Of a DNA stretch of 20,666 bases, positions 7,171 to 15,981 are shown in pieces. The notes under the pieces were generated by a model. It saw only the letters and a program-made list of their open reading frames with translations. It did not search any database and had not been told where the DNA came from. Every line of letters starts with the position of its first letter. Position 1 is the first letter of the stretch. A program made the translations under genes and the position numbers. Source of the stretch: Saprospiraceae bacterium UBA7328 (GTDB lineage Bacteria > Bacteroidota > Bacteroidia > Chitinophagales > Saprospiraceae); assembly GCA_002471345.1 (NCBI GenBank), contig DKPS01000051.1:1-20666 (forward strand), in the 5' to 3' direction.

Positions 7171-7791
7171 TTACATCTGAGGCATTTCCATTCTAAAATG
7201 ATTGGGAACGCTAGAATACTTGCTTTTCAAATTGGATATATTCTTTGAAGTGACGATAAACCCAAGATTGGTGTACAACTCTTTGGCTCTCGGGTTTTCT
7301 TCTGAAACATCAAGTACGAATTTCTTGGTGTTACTGGACTGTGTTTTCATTAATTCGTTTATCAAAAAGGTTCCAAACCCTTTTCCTCTGAATTTTTTTT
7401 TAATCCCTAGGTGAGCCAATGCTGTATCAGAAGATTTAGGAAGTTTGATCAATTTTTCTATGCCTAGGCCGTGACTAACAACACCAAAACTCTTGAAGCC
7501 ATAAAACTTTAGAATTCTAAGGCCATCCCAAAATGTAAAATTAGAAGCAGATTCTCCATTAAAGGCACTTCCTATTCCCACCATTTCATTTTTGTAGTAA
7601 AGTGAATGATGATTATCGTAACTAAATTCTCCACCCTTTTTTATGAAAGCATATCTCAAAAAATCTAAGGCTTTATATTTTTCATTTTGAAAAACAAATT
7701 CAAATGCAGCTGGACCTGAACTATAAATGAGTGAAGTTGCAAGTTCGACTTCATCTGGATGGGCTGGAATAAGCTTTAGATTATCAATCAT
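7171..7791 (-). CDS. GNAT-family N-acetyltransferase
   Basis: Probable acetyl-CoA-dependent acetyltransferase (206 aa). Acceptor substrate unknown. The GNAT core is in the C-terminal half: LAHLGIKKKFRGKGFG (about 125-140) contains the pyrophosphate-binding R/QxxGxG/A element (Arg135 to Gly140), and LDVSEENPRAKELYTNLGF (160-178) is the typical strand 5 and helix 4 with the N-x-x-A-x-x-x-Y pattern. The first 120 residues are less conserved, with an aromatic-rich part at 84-105 (FTFWDGLRILKFYGF) that could form the substrate pocket. It starts 19 bp after tadA on the same strand, so the two are probably one transcript. Confidence 0.88.
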   Translation of the reverse strand: MIDNLKLIPAHPDEVELATSLIYSSGPAAFEFVFQNEKYKALDFLRYAFIKKGGEFSYDNHHSLYYKNEMVGIGSAFNGESASNFTFWDGLRILKFYGFKSFGVVSHGLGIEKLIKLPKSSDTALAHLGIKKKFRGKGFGTFLINELMKTQSSNTKKFVLDVSEENPRAKELYTNLGFIVTSKNISNLKSKYSSVPNHFRMEMPQM

Positions 7792-7810
7792 ATCAATAGA
7801 TTTTATTTAA

Positions 7811-9806
<1,996 letters not shown>

Positions 9807-9809
9807 TAT

Positions 9810-9825
9810 AAATTCCTTGGAATTT
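9810..9825. repeat. Perfect short inverted repeat after guaB
   Basis: AAATTCC and GGAATTT are separated by TT, starting four bases after the guaB stop. It could be a weak hairpin or a protein-binding site. It is too AT-rich, with no immediate U-run, to be a convincing terminator. Confidence 0.35.
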
Positions 9826-9840
9826 GTTTAATTTGATTTT

Positions 9841-10383
9841 ATGATTAACAGGCAATTTAGAATCCTTATTTTTTTATCAGTTTTAGGATTGATGACAATA
9901 GTTTGGTTTTTCCAACTTTTGTCAAGTAATGAGTCCTTCTTTTCAGCTGTTGAGGAAAAGTATGAAATTTCTATAGATGAGAAATTGCATGAAGAGTATG
10001 AACGAATGAGAGATGAGAGGAACCGAAAAAGAATGATAGAAAACTACAATGAACTGCTTAAACGGGGTAAGAAATTTAATAAGATTCAAAATTATCACGA
10101 TGCTGCAGTCTGTTATTATTATGCCAAAACTATTTTTCCTAGAAGAGAAGCACCAAGAAGACATTTGTCAGAAGCATATATGAACCTTTGTGCCAGGTAT
10201 GGGGAATATTGTAAGGAGGCGAAAAAGGAGGTGTACTACGCTTTCAGATATGTAAAGGATACGAGCAATTACTATCCTGATATGTTAGACATGGCCAGTG
10301 GTTTGGATCTTTATCCTTACCTAGACCGTCACGAAGGAGATGTGATGAAGATGATCTACAACGAAAAGGGCATCAAGCTATAA
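9841..10383 (+). CDS. Membrane-anchored protein of unknown function with TPR-like helices
   Basis: I do not recognise this 180-residue protein as a named family. Residues 7-27 (RILIFLSVLGLMTIVWFFQLL) form one hydrophobic span with basic residues before it, so it is probably anchored in the inner membrane with the rest in the periplasm. Residues 38-75 are very rich in Glu, Lys and Arg and likely form a coiled coil. Residues about 75-120 (GKKFNKIQNYHDAAVCYYYAKTIFP) read like one or two TPR helices, and the rest is helical with many Tyr. Three cysteines lie at about 92, 117 and 123. It starts 34 bp after guaB and may be co-transcribed, or use a near-consensus -7 (TTAATTTG, 9828-9835). Its last codons overlap the stop of the convergent redoxin gene. 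Confidence 0.75.
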   Translation: MINRQFRILIFLSVLGLMTIVWFFQLLSSNESFFSAVEEKYEISIDEKLHEEYERMRDERNRKRMIENYNELLKRGKKFNKIQNYHDAAVCYYYAKTIFPRREAPRRHLSEAYMNLCARYGEYCKEAKKEVYYAFRYVKDTSNYYPDMLDMASGLDLYPYLDRHEGDVMKMIYNEKGIKL

Positions 10384-10929
10384 CCACTTTATATTACATC
10401 CAGCACTAGGCAATTGTGGATCTATTTGTTTGCCTATAATAGTGTTATCAATTGCATTTCGTAAATCTGTTCCAGAAAGGGAAATTCCATTGCCAGGTCT
10501 TGAATCATCTAACCTTCCTCTATAAGTCAATTTTCTATCTCCATCAAACACGTAGAAATCTGGAGTACAGGCTGCATCATAGTCTTTGGCCATTGTTTGT
10601 CTTTTGTCATATAGATATGGAAAAGGAAACTTTAAAACTTTGGCTACAATACTCATTTTGTCTGGAGCATCTTCTGGGTAATTTTCTACATCATTAGAAC
10701 TTACAGCTATGAAAGCGACACCCTTGTTTCTGTATTCATTGGCTATACTTATGATCTCAGAGTTTACATGTATGACAAAAGGACAATGATTACATATAAA
10801 CATTACAACTGTAGCTCTTTCAGAAGCTAAGTCATCGAGTGTTAGATATCTACCGCTAATAGTGTCTTGGAGATTGAAATTTGGCGCTACAGTCCCTAAA
10901 GGCAGCATTGTAGAATGGACTAATGACAT
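10378..10929 (-). CDS. Thioredoxin-fold redoxin family protein (AhpC/TSA-like, CxxC)
   Basis: A 183-residue thioredoxin-like protein with no visible signal peptide, so probably cytoplasmic. Features: APNFNLQDTISGRYLTLDDL at 15-34, the N-terminal redoxin strand; the active-site block VVMFICNHCPFV with Cys46 and Cys49 (C-N-H-C); cis-proline Pro123 in CTPDFYVFD; and the C-terminal GCNIKW with Cys178, a conserved ending of this redoxin subgroup (members often annotated as thioredoxin family protein). Likely a thiol-disulfide reductase or peroxidase of unknown partner. It is the last gene of the hemJ-SRPBCC-redoxin operon, 20 bp after the preceding gene. Its stop lies inside the end of the convergent gene, an overlap of 6 bp with no terminator. 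Confidence 0.88.
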   Translation of the reverse strand: MSLVHSTMLPLGTVAPNFNLQDTISGRYLTLDDLASERATVVMFICNHCPFVIHVNSEIISIANEYRNKGVAFIAVSSNDVENYPEDAPDKMSIVAKVLKFPFPYLYDKRQTMAKDYDAACTPDFYVFDGDRKLTYRGRLDDSRPGNGISLSGTDLRNAIDNTIIGKQIDPQLPSAGCNIKWL

Positions 10930-10949
10930 AAATAATTATTTCTTTTACT

Positions 10950-11957
10950 TTATTCTGAAAAATAATAAGTTACCCTAGTGAGCCATTTTGAAGGGTCTGG
11001 CTCTGTACCAGGATCCGTAACATATTCTTCAATTATGGGGTCATCTTGAAATAAACTTCTATCCTTCATGTACTCACCCATTGCCTTATGTGCCTCTGTT
11101 ACACCGTGATAACTACCTCTATAATCAACTTGTAAAGATCTTCTTGAATTGATGGAGTATGAATTTGTAGCGGGTAGTGAAACTGCCTGTTTTACTGGTA
11201 TAGCTGCGGCCATATCTATCATTCCGTCTCTTTCATCCATTCTGAAAAACAACCCACATGGCATTCCGTCTATCTCTACTCCAGCTGCTTGTACCTTTCC
11301 AAAAAGTTGTCCCAAATTAGTAGCATAAAACTGCTGGATATTTGCGGTTTTTACCTCTTGACGGTTCATTACAAAGTTTTTCTTTTTAAGGTTTTTTTCA
11401 TTTATTTGGTATCCATTGTATGTTCCTTTTGCCCTCTCTTTTGCCAGTTTTTCTAAATTATTGAGACCTTGTTGATAGGATTCTTTCATTGACGATTTAC
11501 CTGAAAGCATCATTCCTCTCATGAGAAATGGTATAGGTGTTCCATCAAAAGTCCAAGTAACATTAGTGTTATTACCATTTGCTGCAAGGTTAAAAATGCC
11601 AAAGTTATCTCCTTCCCAACCTTGAAAATTGAGTTTTGTTTTAAGCCTTTCATTTTCAACCGATTCTACTATTTCTTGACTACCATTACCATATGATGAT
11701 TGAGTCCATGTACTTTTTGCACCAACACCTTCTTTTTTATCTGTATAAGTCACAACCATTCCCGTGTCCTTCAAATTCCAATCATTCCATTCTTCCCATT
11801 TTTCTATGTTATTGATCAAATTAAATATATATGGTGCAGAAACCTCCAAAGTTTGAGATTCTTCAACATTCATGTTCTTTGGTCCAAAATAACAGGCCGC
11901 TAAATATGCTAAAATCAATATTAGAAGTAGAATACCGAGATATTTTAAAAACTTCAT
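10950..11957 (-). CDS. Membrane-anchored SRPBCC (polyketide cyclase-like) protein with GyrI-like effector-binding domain
   Basis: A 335-residue protein with two ligand-binding modules. Residues 6-22 are hydrophobic and end LAAC (Cys22), so it is either a signal-anchored protein or a lipoprotein. Residues about 30-175 form a SRPBCC/START-like domain (SAPYIFNLINNIEKWEEWNDW, then VTYTDKKEGVGAKSTW and a closing helix GLNNLEKLAKE). Residues about 195-335 look like the GyrI/AraC effector-binding fold (VKTANIQQFYATNLGQLF, PCGLFFRMDERDG, VDYRGSYHGVTEAHKAMGEYM, ending in WLTRVTYYF). The combination probably binds a hydrophobic small molecule at the outer face of the inner membrane. The ligand is unknown. 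It starts two bases after the hemJ stop, which indicates tight coupling. Confidence 0.82.
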   Translation of the reverse strand: MKFLKYLGILLLILILAYLAACYFGPKNMNVEESQTLEVSAPYIFNLINNIEKWEEWNDWNLKDTGMVVTYTDKKEGVGAKSTWTQSSYGNGSQEIVESVENERLKTKLNFQGWEGDNFGIFNLAANGNNTNVTWTFDGTPIPFLMRGMMLSGKSSMKESYQQGLNNLEKLAKERAKGTYNGYQINEKNLKKKNFVMNRQEVKTANIQQFYATNLGQLFGKVQAAGVEIDGMPCGLFFRMDERDGMIDMAAAIPVKQAVSLPATNSYSINSRRSLQVDYRGSYHGVTEAHKAMGEYMKDRSLFQDDPIIEEYVTDPGTEPDPSKWLTRVTYYFSE

Positions 11958-11959
11958 TT

Positions 11960-12526
11960 TTAGTTAGTTTTTCTTTCGCGTATATTTTTATAAACCTTAG
12001 TGAAAATAACTAATAACAATACAAATAGCAGGACACCAACAATAGCGTATATATAATTCAATCCATTTTTATAAACAGCCAAAATTACAATTGCCAATAG
12101 GAAAATAGAAGGCACTTCATTATAGAGTCTAAATTTTTGGGAGGTCATTACCCTAATTTCATTTTCCAATTTTTTAATGATCTTTTTATTGTAATGATGG
12201 TACCCTGTAAGTAAAAAAACTAAAATTAATTTGAGATGCAACCATGGTTGTACTGCTAACCAATCTAACCCGTAACAAAATAACATAAGGATTCCAAAAA
12301 TCCATGTAATACTCATCCCTGGATTACAAATGATCTTATACACTCGCCATTCCATAGCATTAAATTCTTTTACAAGAATATTGCGGTCAGGATCTTTTTT
12401 GTCAAAGGCTTCTGTATGGTATACAAACAGTCGTACTAGGTAAAACATTCCGGCAAACCAAGCCACAAATCCGATAATGTGAAAAGCCTTGAATAAGGGA
12501 AGAAGATTAGTAAGTAATTCTTGCAT
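11960..12526 (-). CDS. hemJ: HemJ-family protoporphyrinogen IX oxidase
   Basis: Membrane enzyme that oxidises protoporphyrinogen IX to protoporphyrin IX in haem synthesis. I use the ATG at 12526 (188 aa). A TTG ten codons upstream is less likely. Seen: first span with AFHIIGFVAWFAGMFYLVRLFVYH (about 15-37) carrying the conserved His16, the MEWRVYKIICNPGM block (58-71), the WLHLKL motif with Lys99 (95-100) and the GYHHY segment (108-112). These match HemJ. Hydrophobic stretches at about 11-34, 70-90, 96-110, 138-152 and 158-178 give four or five spans. First gene of a three-gene minus operon. A perfect -7 element lies six bases upstream of the start. Divergent from the DUF1080 gene. Confidence 0.9.
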   Translation of the reverse strand: MQELLTNLLPLFKAFHIIGFVAWFAGMFYLVRLFVYHTEAFDKKDPDRNILVKEFNAMEWRVYKIICNPGMSITWIFGILMLFCYGLDWLAVQPWLHLKLILVFLLTGYHHYNKKIIKKLENEIRVMTSQKFRLYNEVPSIFLLAIVILAVYKNGLNYIYAIVGVLLFVLLLVIFTKVYKNIRERKTN

Positions 12527-12532
12527 ATTGGT

Positions 12533-12540
12533 CAAAAATA
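12533..12540 (-). promoter_or_regulatory. Probable hemJ operon promoter -7 element
   Basis: On the minus strand this reads TATTTTTG, a perfect TAnnTTTG. It ends six bases before the ATG at 12526, so the mRNA would start at about -1 to -3 relative to the start codon. A usable -33 is not obvious. Confidence 0.4.
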
Positions 12541-12632
12541 GGTCTATCCACTTCAATTCTGATGATCAATCTAAAATATATAATTGCTCTTCGTTTTCGT
12601 CAATTCAATCACAAAATCTATATTTACAAAAA

Positions 12633-13358
12633 ATGAAAATGGAAAAATATATATTCGCCTTGATGCTTGGCTGTGCATTATTATCTTGTAAGAACGATAA
12701 CAAACCAACAACAGAGGCTAATCAGGATGATCAGCAAGAAGAAGTTAATGAGTGGATTAGTTTATTTGATGGCAGTTCTACAGATGCATGGAAGGGATGG
12801 AAAAAGGACAATATTGGTGCTGCTTGGAGTATTCAGGACAATGGAGAATTGATGTTTGACCCCTCTCAAGAGGACAAAGGAGATATAATGACTAAAGCTA
12901 CTTTTGAGAATTTTGAGTTTCACCTTGATTGGAAAATATCAGAATGTGGTAATAGTGGAATTATGTACAATGTGCAAGAAAGTGATGACTATCATGCACC
13001 TTATAGTACAGGTCCCGAGATGCAAATACTGGACAACTCATGTCACCCTGATGGAAAAATTGTAACTCATCGTGCAGGAGATTTGTATGATATGATAGAG
13101 ACAAGTGTTGTCAATGTGAAGCCTGCCGGAGAATGGAATTCTATTATGATCAAATCAAAGGATACTAGATATGAGTTTTGGCAAAATGACACTAAAGTTG
13201 TTGAATTTCAAATGCACAATGAGGCATGGAACGAGTTAGTGTCAAGCAGTAAATTCAAAGATTGGAGTGGCTTTGGATCTTTTAAAAGTGGACATATTGC
13301 TCTTCAAGATCATGGAGATCAAATATGGTTTAGAAATATTAAAATCAAAACATTATAA
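12633..13358 (+). CDS. DUF1080 (3-keto-disaccharide/glycoside hydrolase family) lipoprotein
   Basis: A 241-residue lipoprotein of the PF06439 family, whose characterised members cleave 3-keto-glycosides. Signal peptide 1-18 ends ALLSC (lipobox Cys19). The following 20 residues are a polar Asn/Asp/Gln/Glu linker. The single jelly-roll-like domain begins EWISLFDGSSTDAWKGW (40-56), typical for DUF1080. It continues with FENFEFHLDWKIS and GNSGIMYNV (91-113), the signature GPEMQILDN (127-135) and the closing GHIALQDHGDQIWFRNIKI (220-238). Start: the ATG at 12633 (a second at 12639) gives a normal signal peptide. Open sequence upstream has no such support. The MFS gene begins 21 bp downstream, so both likely form one operon. 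Confidence 0.92.
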   Translation: MKMEKYIFALMLGCALLSCKNDNKPTTEANQDDQQEEVNEWISLFDGSSTDAWKGWKKDNIGAAWSIQDNGELMFDPSQEDKGDIMTKATFENFEFHLDWKISECGNSGIMYNVQESDDYHAPYSTGPEMQILDNSCHPDGKIVTHRAGDLYDMIETSVVNVKPAGEWNSIMIKSKDTRYEFWQNDTKVVEFQMHNEAWNELVSSSKFKDWSGFGSFKSGHIALQDHGDQIWFRNIKIKTL

Positions 13359-13379
13359 AACGGATTAAACAATAAACAT

Positions 13380-14621
13380 ATGAATGACAATGCATCTAAT
13401 CTTGCAGGAATCAATCCCAAAAAGCTTTTTTTAGGAAGCTGTTTTGCTTTGATTACTACTGCTCTATCTTTTAGTATTAGAGCTGGAATATTACCACAAC
13501 TAGGAGAACAACTTAGCTTATCAGCTGAGCAACTTGGACAAATAAACTCAATGTGGTTTTTTGGTTTTCCTATCTCAATGGTAGTGGGAGGGCTTATATA
13601 CCATACCGTCGGTGGTAAAAGAATTATGCAATTTGCATTTTTTGCTCACGCAGTAGGAATTCTTCTTACAATTTATGCCTCAAGTTATGGAATTTTAATG
13701 TTGTCTACATTTCTGATTGGTTTAGGAAATGGGTGTACTGAGGCGGCATGTAATCCGATGATTGCTGACACTTACGAAGGTAATGCCATGAGTAAAATGA
13801 TGAATCGATTTCATATGTGGTTCCCCGGAGGTATCGTCTTAGGAAGTTTGATTTCCTATTTTATGACTGGAGCTGGAATGAGTTGGCAATCTCAAATATG
13901 GATTATTCTTATTCCAACAATAATCTATGCATATCTGTTTTGGGGCGAGGATTGGCCAAAGGCTAAGGTACAAGAAGCAGGAACATTGTCAGGAAATTTC
14001 AAGGCGATGTTATCACCTCTATTCATATTTATGATGGTTTGCATGTGGTTCACGGCACAGTCGGAATTTGGACCTACACAATGGGTAGAATTGATACTCA
14101 GTAGCAGTGGAGCTGCGCCTATGCTTGTTTTAGCACTTATCACTGGAACAATGGCAATAGCGAGGTACTTTGGTGGTGATATTGTACATCGGTTTAATAC
14201 TCCAGGAGTTCTTCTGGGTTCGGCTATTTTGGCGACATTAGGATTGTTCTTATTCACTCAGATTACAGGTACGGCTGTATATGGAGTTGCTATCGTATTC
14301 GCTTTAGGAGTAGCATATTTTTGGCCTAATATGATTGGTTTTATAGCTGATTATATCCCTAAAAGTGGGGCGCTTGGCATGTCGATTGTGGGAGCTGTAG
14401 GTATGCTTTCATCTTATTTTATGCAGCCTATTATTGGAAGATGGATAGATGGAAATCGTTCTATAGGGGAAACTCAGAATCTTACTGGAAATGATTTAGA
14501 ACTATTTGTTGGTCAGGAAACTTTGACAACAATGATATCATTTCCAGCTATTTTAATAGTACTTTTCGCTATTCTATATTTTTGGACCAAAAGCTATAGG
14601 GCATCTGGAGAAGCGCACTAA
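13380..14621 (+). CDS. MFS transporter, probable sugar permease
   Basis: A 413-residue inner-membrane carrier with about 12 hydrophobic segments and a cytoplasmic loop near residues 188-210 dividing two six-helix halves. The first-half MFS motif is recognisable around FFGFPISMVVGGLIYHTVGGKR (about 60-81). LIGLGNGCTEAACNPMIADTY (about 112-132) resembles the NanT/fucose-permease-like carriers in which this stretch follows helix 4. Family members move sugars by proton symport. The substrate here is not readable. The tight spacing behind the DUF1080 gene suggests it imports the product of that enzyme, an inference from context. A strong terminator follows at 14649. Confidence 0.9.
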   Translation: MNDNASNLAGINPKKLFLGSCFALITTALSFSIRAGILPQLGEQLSLSAEQLGQINSMWFFGFPISMVVGGLIYHTVGGKRIMQFAFFAHAVGILLTIYASSYGILMLSTFLIGLGNGCTEAACNPMIADTYEGNAMSKMMNRFHMWFPGGIVLGSLISYFMTGAGMSWQSQIWIILIPTIIYAYLFWGEDWPKAKVQEAGTLSGNFKAMLSPLFIFMMVCMWFTAQSEFGPTQWVELILSSSGAAPMLVLALITGTMAIARYFGGDIVHRFNTPGVLLGSAILATLGLFLFTQITGTAVYGVAIVFALGVAYFWPNMIGFIADYIPKSGALGMSIVGAVGMLSSYFMQPIIGRWIDGNRSIGETQNLTGNDLELFVGQETLTTMISFPAILIVLFAILYFWTKSYRASGEAH

Positions 14622-14646
14622 TAATTTTAAATCAATAAATCTTAAA

Positions 14647-14683
14647 AGAAGCCTTGGGTTGATCAAAACTCAAGGCTTTTTTA
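14647..14683. terminator. Bidirectional terminator between the MFS gene and lacI
   Basis: AAGCCTTGGGTT (14649-14660) pairs with AACTCAAGGCTT (14667-14678) through 12 pairs with one G-T, around a six-base loop, followed by TTTT on +. On the minus strand the stem is followed by UUCUUUU. It sits between convergent genes and can serve both. Confidence 0.9.
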
Positions 14684-14686
14684 TAT

Positions 14687-15700
14687 TTAACTCGATAGGC
14701 AGGATTCTCTGATAATCAACTCGCTATCAAATGTAAGCTGTCTTTTTAATGTAGGCTCATTGATTTGTTCTAAAAGATAGGATAGTGCAACTTCTCCCAT
14801 TTCTTGGCCATTTTGATTTACTGTAGTGAGCTTAGGTTGTAAGGCTTGACCTAGCTGAGAATTACTATATCCTATTACACCTAAGTCTTTTGGAATATTT
14901 ATATTTTGCTCGTGAGCATAGGTAAACACACCTGATGCAAGCATATCAGTTATTGTGAAAATAGCTCCAGGTTTATTCTTTTCATACATTTTTTTGAAGA
15001 GGAAATAACCTTCTTCCTTATCGGTGTGATTGGCAGATTCAATTAAATCAGAGTTGATTTTTATTCCTTTTTCTTCAAAAGCTTTTTTGTATCCTTCAAA
15101 TCGAGTTTGGGAGATGGTACATCGATCTGGGCCTTTTATCAATCCAATTTTCTCATATCCTTGATTTAGTAAATGCATGACAGCATTGAAAGCCCCCTTG
15201 AAGTCATCGTGTTTTACGAAGCTTCCGTTTATTCTTTGATAAGTCCTGTCTATTACTACATTAGGAATGCCTTCATTTTCCATTTTTACAATATTCTCAG
15301 CACTTCTTTTATCTTGAGACGGCGCAAGAATAATTCCAGCTACAAAGTGATCAGAAAAATTGTTGATTAAATCTTTTTCCAAATCAGATCGATCCAATGA
15401 CTCACCTATCATTACCATATAGCCTTGATTATGACTTGATGTCATAATTCCATTGAGTATGGAAGAAAAAAAATAGTGATTTACTTGGGGAAGAATAACG
15501 CCTACCACTTTGTTGGGTACATTTTTTCTTAGGGATACTGCAAGGCTATTGGCTCTATAATCTAACATTTTAGCTACTTGAAGCACTGATGATCTTGTTG
15601 CCTCGGAAAACTCTCCTTTTCCATTCAAAATTCTAGAAACTGTTGAGATAGATAAGTTTAAAGAATCTGATATGTCCTTAATAGTTGCTCTCTTTTTCAA
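14687..15700 (-). CDS. LacI-family transcriptional regulator
   Basis: DNA-binding sugar-responsive regulator (337 aa). The N-terminal helix-turn-helix TIKDISDSLNLSISTVSRILNG (6-27) and hinge helix ANSLAVSLRK (50-59) are classic LacI. Residues 64-335 form the periplasmic-binding-protein-like effector domain (VVGVILPQVNHYFFSSILNGI, GIILAPSQ, NVVIDRTYQ, IGLIKGPDRCTISQTRFEGY, AIFTITDMLASG, LGVIGYSNSQLGQALQPKLTTV). Start: TTG at 15700. No ATG lies between the upstream in-frame TGA and the helix-turn-helix, and starting later would destroy it, so TTG is required. It is divergent from susC, and the gap holds a LacI-type operator at 15849-15860. It probably controls susCD and perhaps itself and the DUF1080-MFS operon. 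Confidence 0.95.
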   Translation of the reverse strand: MKKRATIKDISDSLNLSISTVSRILNGKGEFSEATRSSVLQVAKMLDYRANSLAVSLRKNVPNKVVGVILPQVNHYFFSSILNGIMTSSHNQGYMVMIGESLDRSDLEKDLINNFSDHFVAGIILAPSQDKRSAENIVKMENEGIPNVVIDRTYQRINGSFVKHDDFKGAFNAVMHLLNQGYEKIGLIKGPDRCTISQTRFEGYKKAFEEKGIKINSDLIESANHTDKEEGYFLFKKMYEKNKPGAIFTITDMLASGVFTYAHEQNINIPKDLGVIGYSNSQLGQALQPKLTTVNQNGQEMGEVALSYLLEQINEPTLKRQLTFDSELIIRESCLSS

Positions 15701-15734
15701 TCGACAAAAATGATTATCTCAATTAGAATTACCT

Positions 15735-15747
15735 GTCATTTAATGAC
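15735..15747. repeat. Perfect odd palindrome in the lacI/susC gap
   Basis: GTCATT and AATGAC flank one T. It lies 35 bp upstream of the lacI start, where a bound protein could block lacI transcription. It shares the AAATGA word that recurs at 15708, 15797 and 15839. Confidence 0.4.
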
Positions 15748-15770
15748 TCAGGCTTAATTATTAAAGAAAA

Positions 15771-15787
15771 ATGTCATATGAAGACAT
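15771..15787. repeat. Inverted repeat ATGTC-N7-GACAT in the lacI/susC gap
   Basis: ATGTC at 15771-15775 and GACAT at 15783-15787 form a 17-bp dyad, a size suited to a dimeric regulator. No function can be assigned from the sequence. Confidence 0.3.
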
Positions 15788-15848
15788 CTATAAATCAAAT
15801 GACTTAATTTCTTCTGTAAAGTTAATTTTTTTTAACACAAATGATTGC

Positions 15849-15860
15849 GCAAACCTTTGC
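15849..15860. promoter_or_regulatory. LacI-family operator upstream of susC
   Basis: GCAAACCTTTGC is a dyad of GCAAA and TTTGC around a two-base centre. It differs by one central base from GCAAACGTTTGC, the type of site bound by LacI/PurR-family proteins. It lies between the divergent lacI and susC genes, about 50 bp upstream of the susC -7 element. A second short palindrome TTGCGCAA (15845-15852) overlaps its left arm. Binding by the adjacent regulator is inference. Confidence 0.6.
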
Positions 15861-15909
15861 ATAATAAAAATCGACACATAATTTTACTATAACCTAGACC
15901 TTTTTTCTT

Positions 15910-15917
15910 TATGTTTG
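15910..15917 (+). promoter_or_regulatory. susC promoter -7 element
   Basis: TATGTTTG is a perfect TAnnTTTG. It predicts a start near 15922 and a leader of about 60 nt, which contains a weak hairpin (CTATC 15923-15927 with GATAG 15937-15941). A TTTTA at 15882-15886 may act as a poorly spaced -33, which would fit a regulated promoter. Confidence 0.55.
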
Positions 15918-15981
15918 CCCAGCTATCTTACAGAATGATAGTACTAAGAAAATTTAATTAACCAAATAGTGATATAATCGT

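Noticed and set aside
12489..12632. 48 extra in-frame codons before the DUF1080 gene
   Set aside because: They would overlap the divergent hemJ start and bury a normal lipoprotein signal peptide, which begins at the ATG at 12633.
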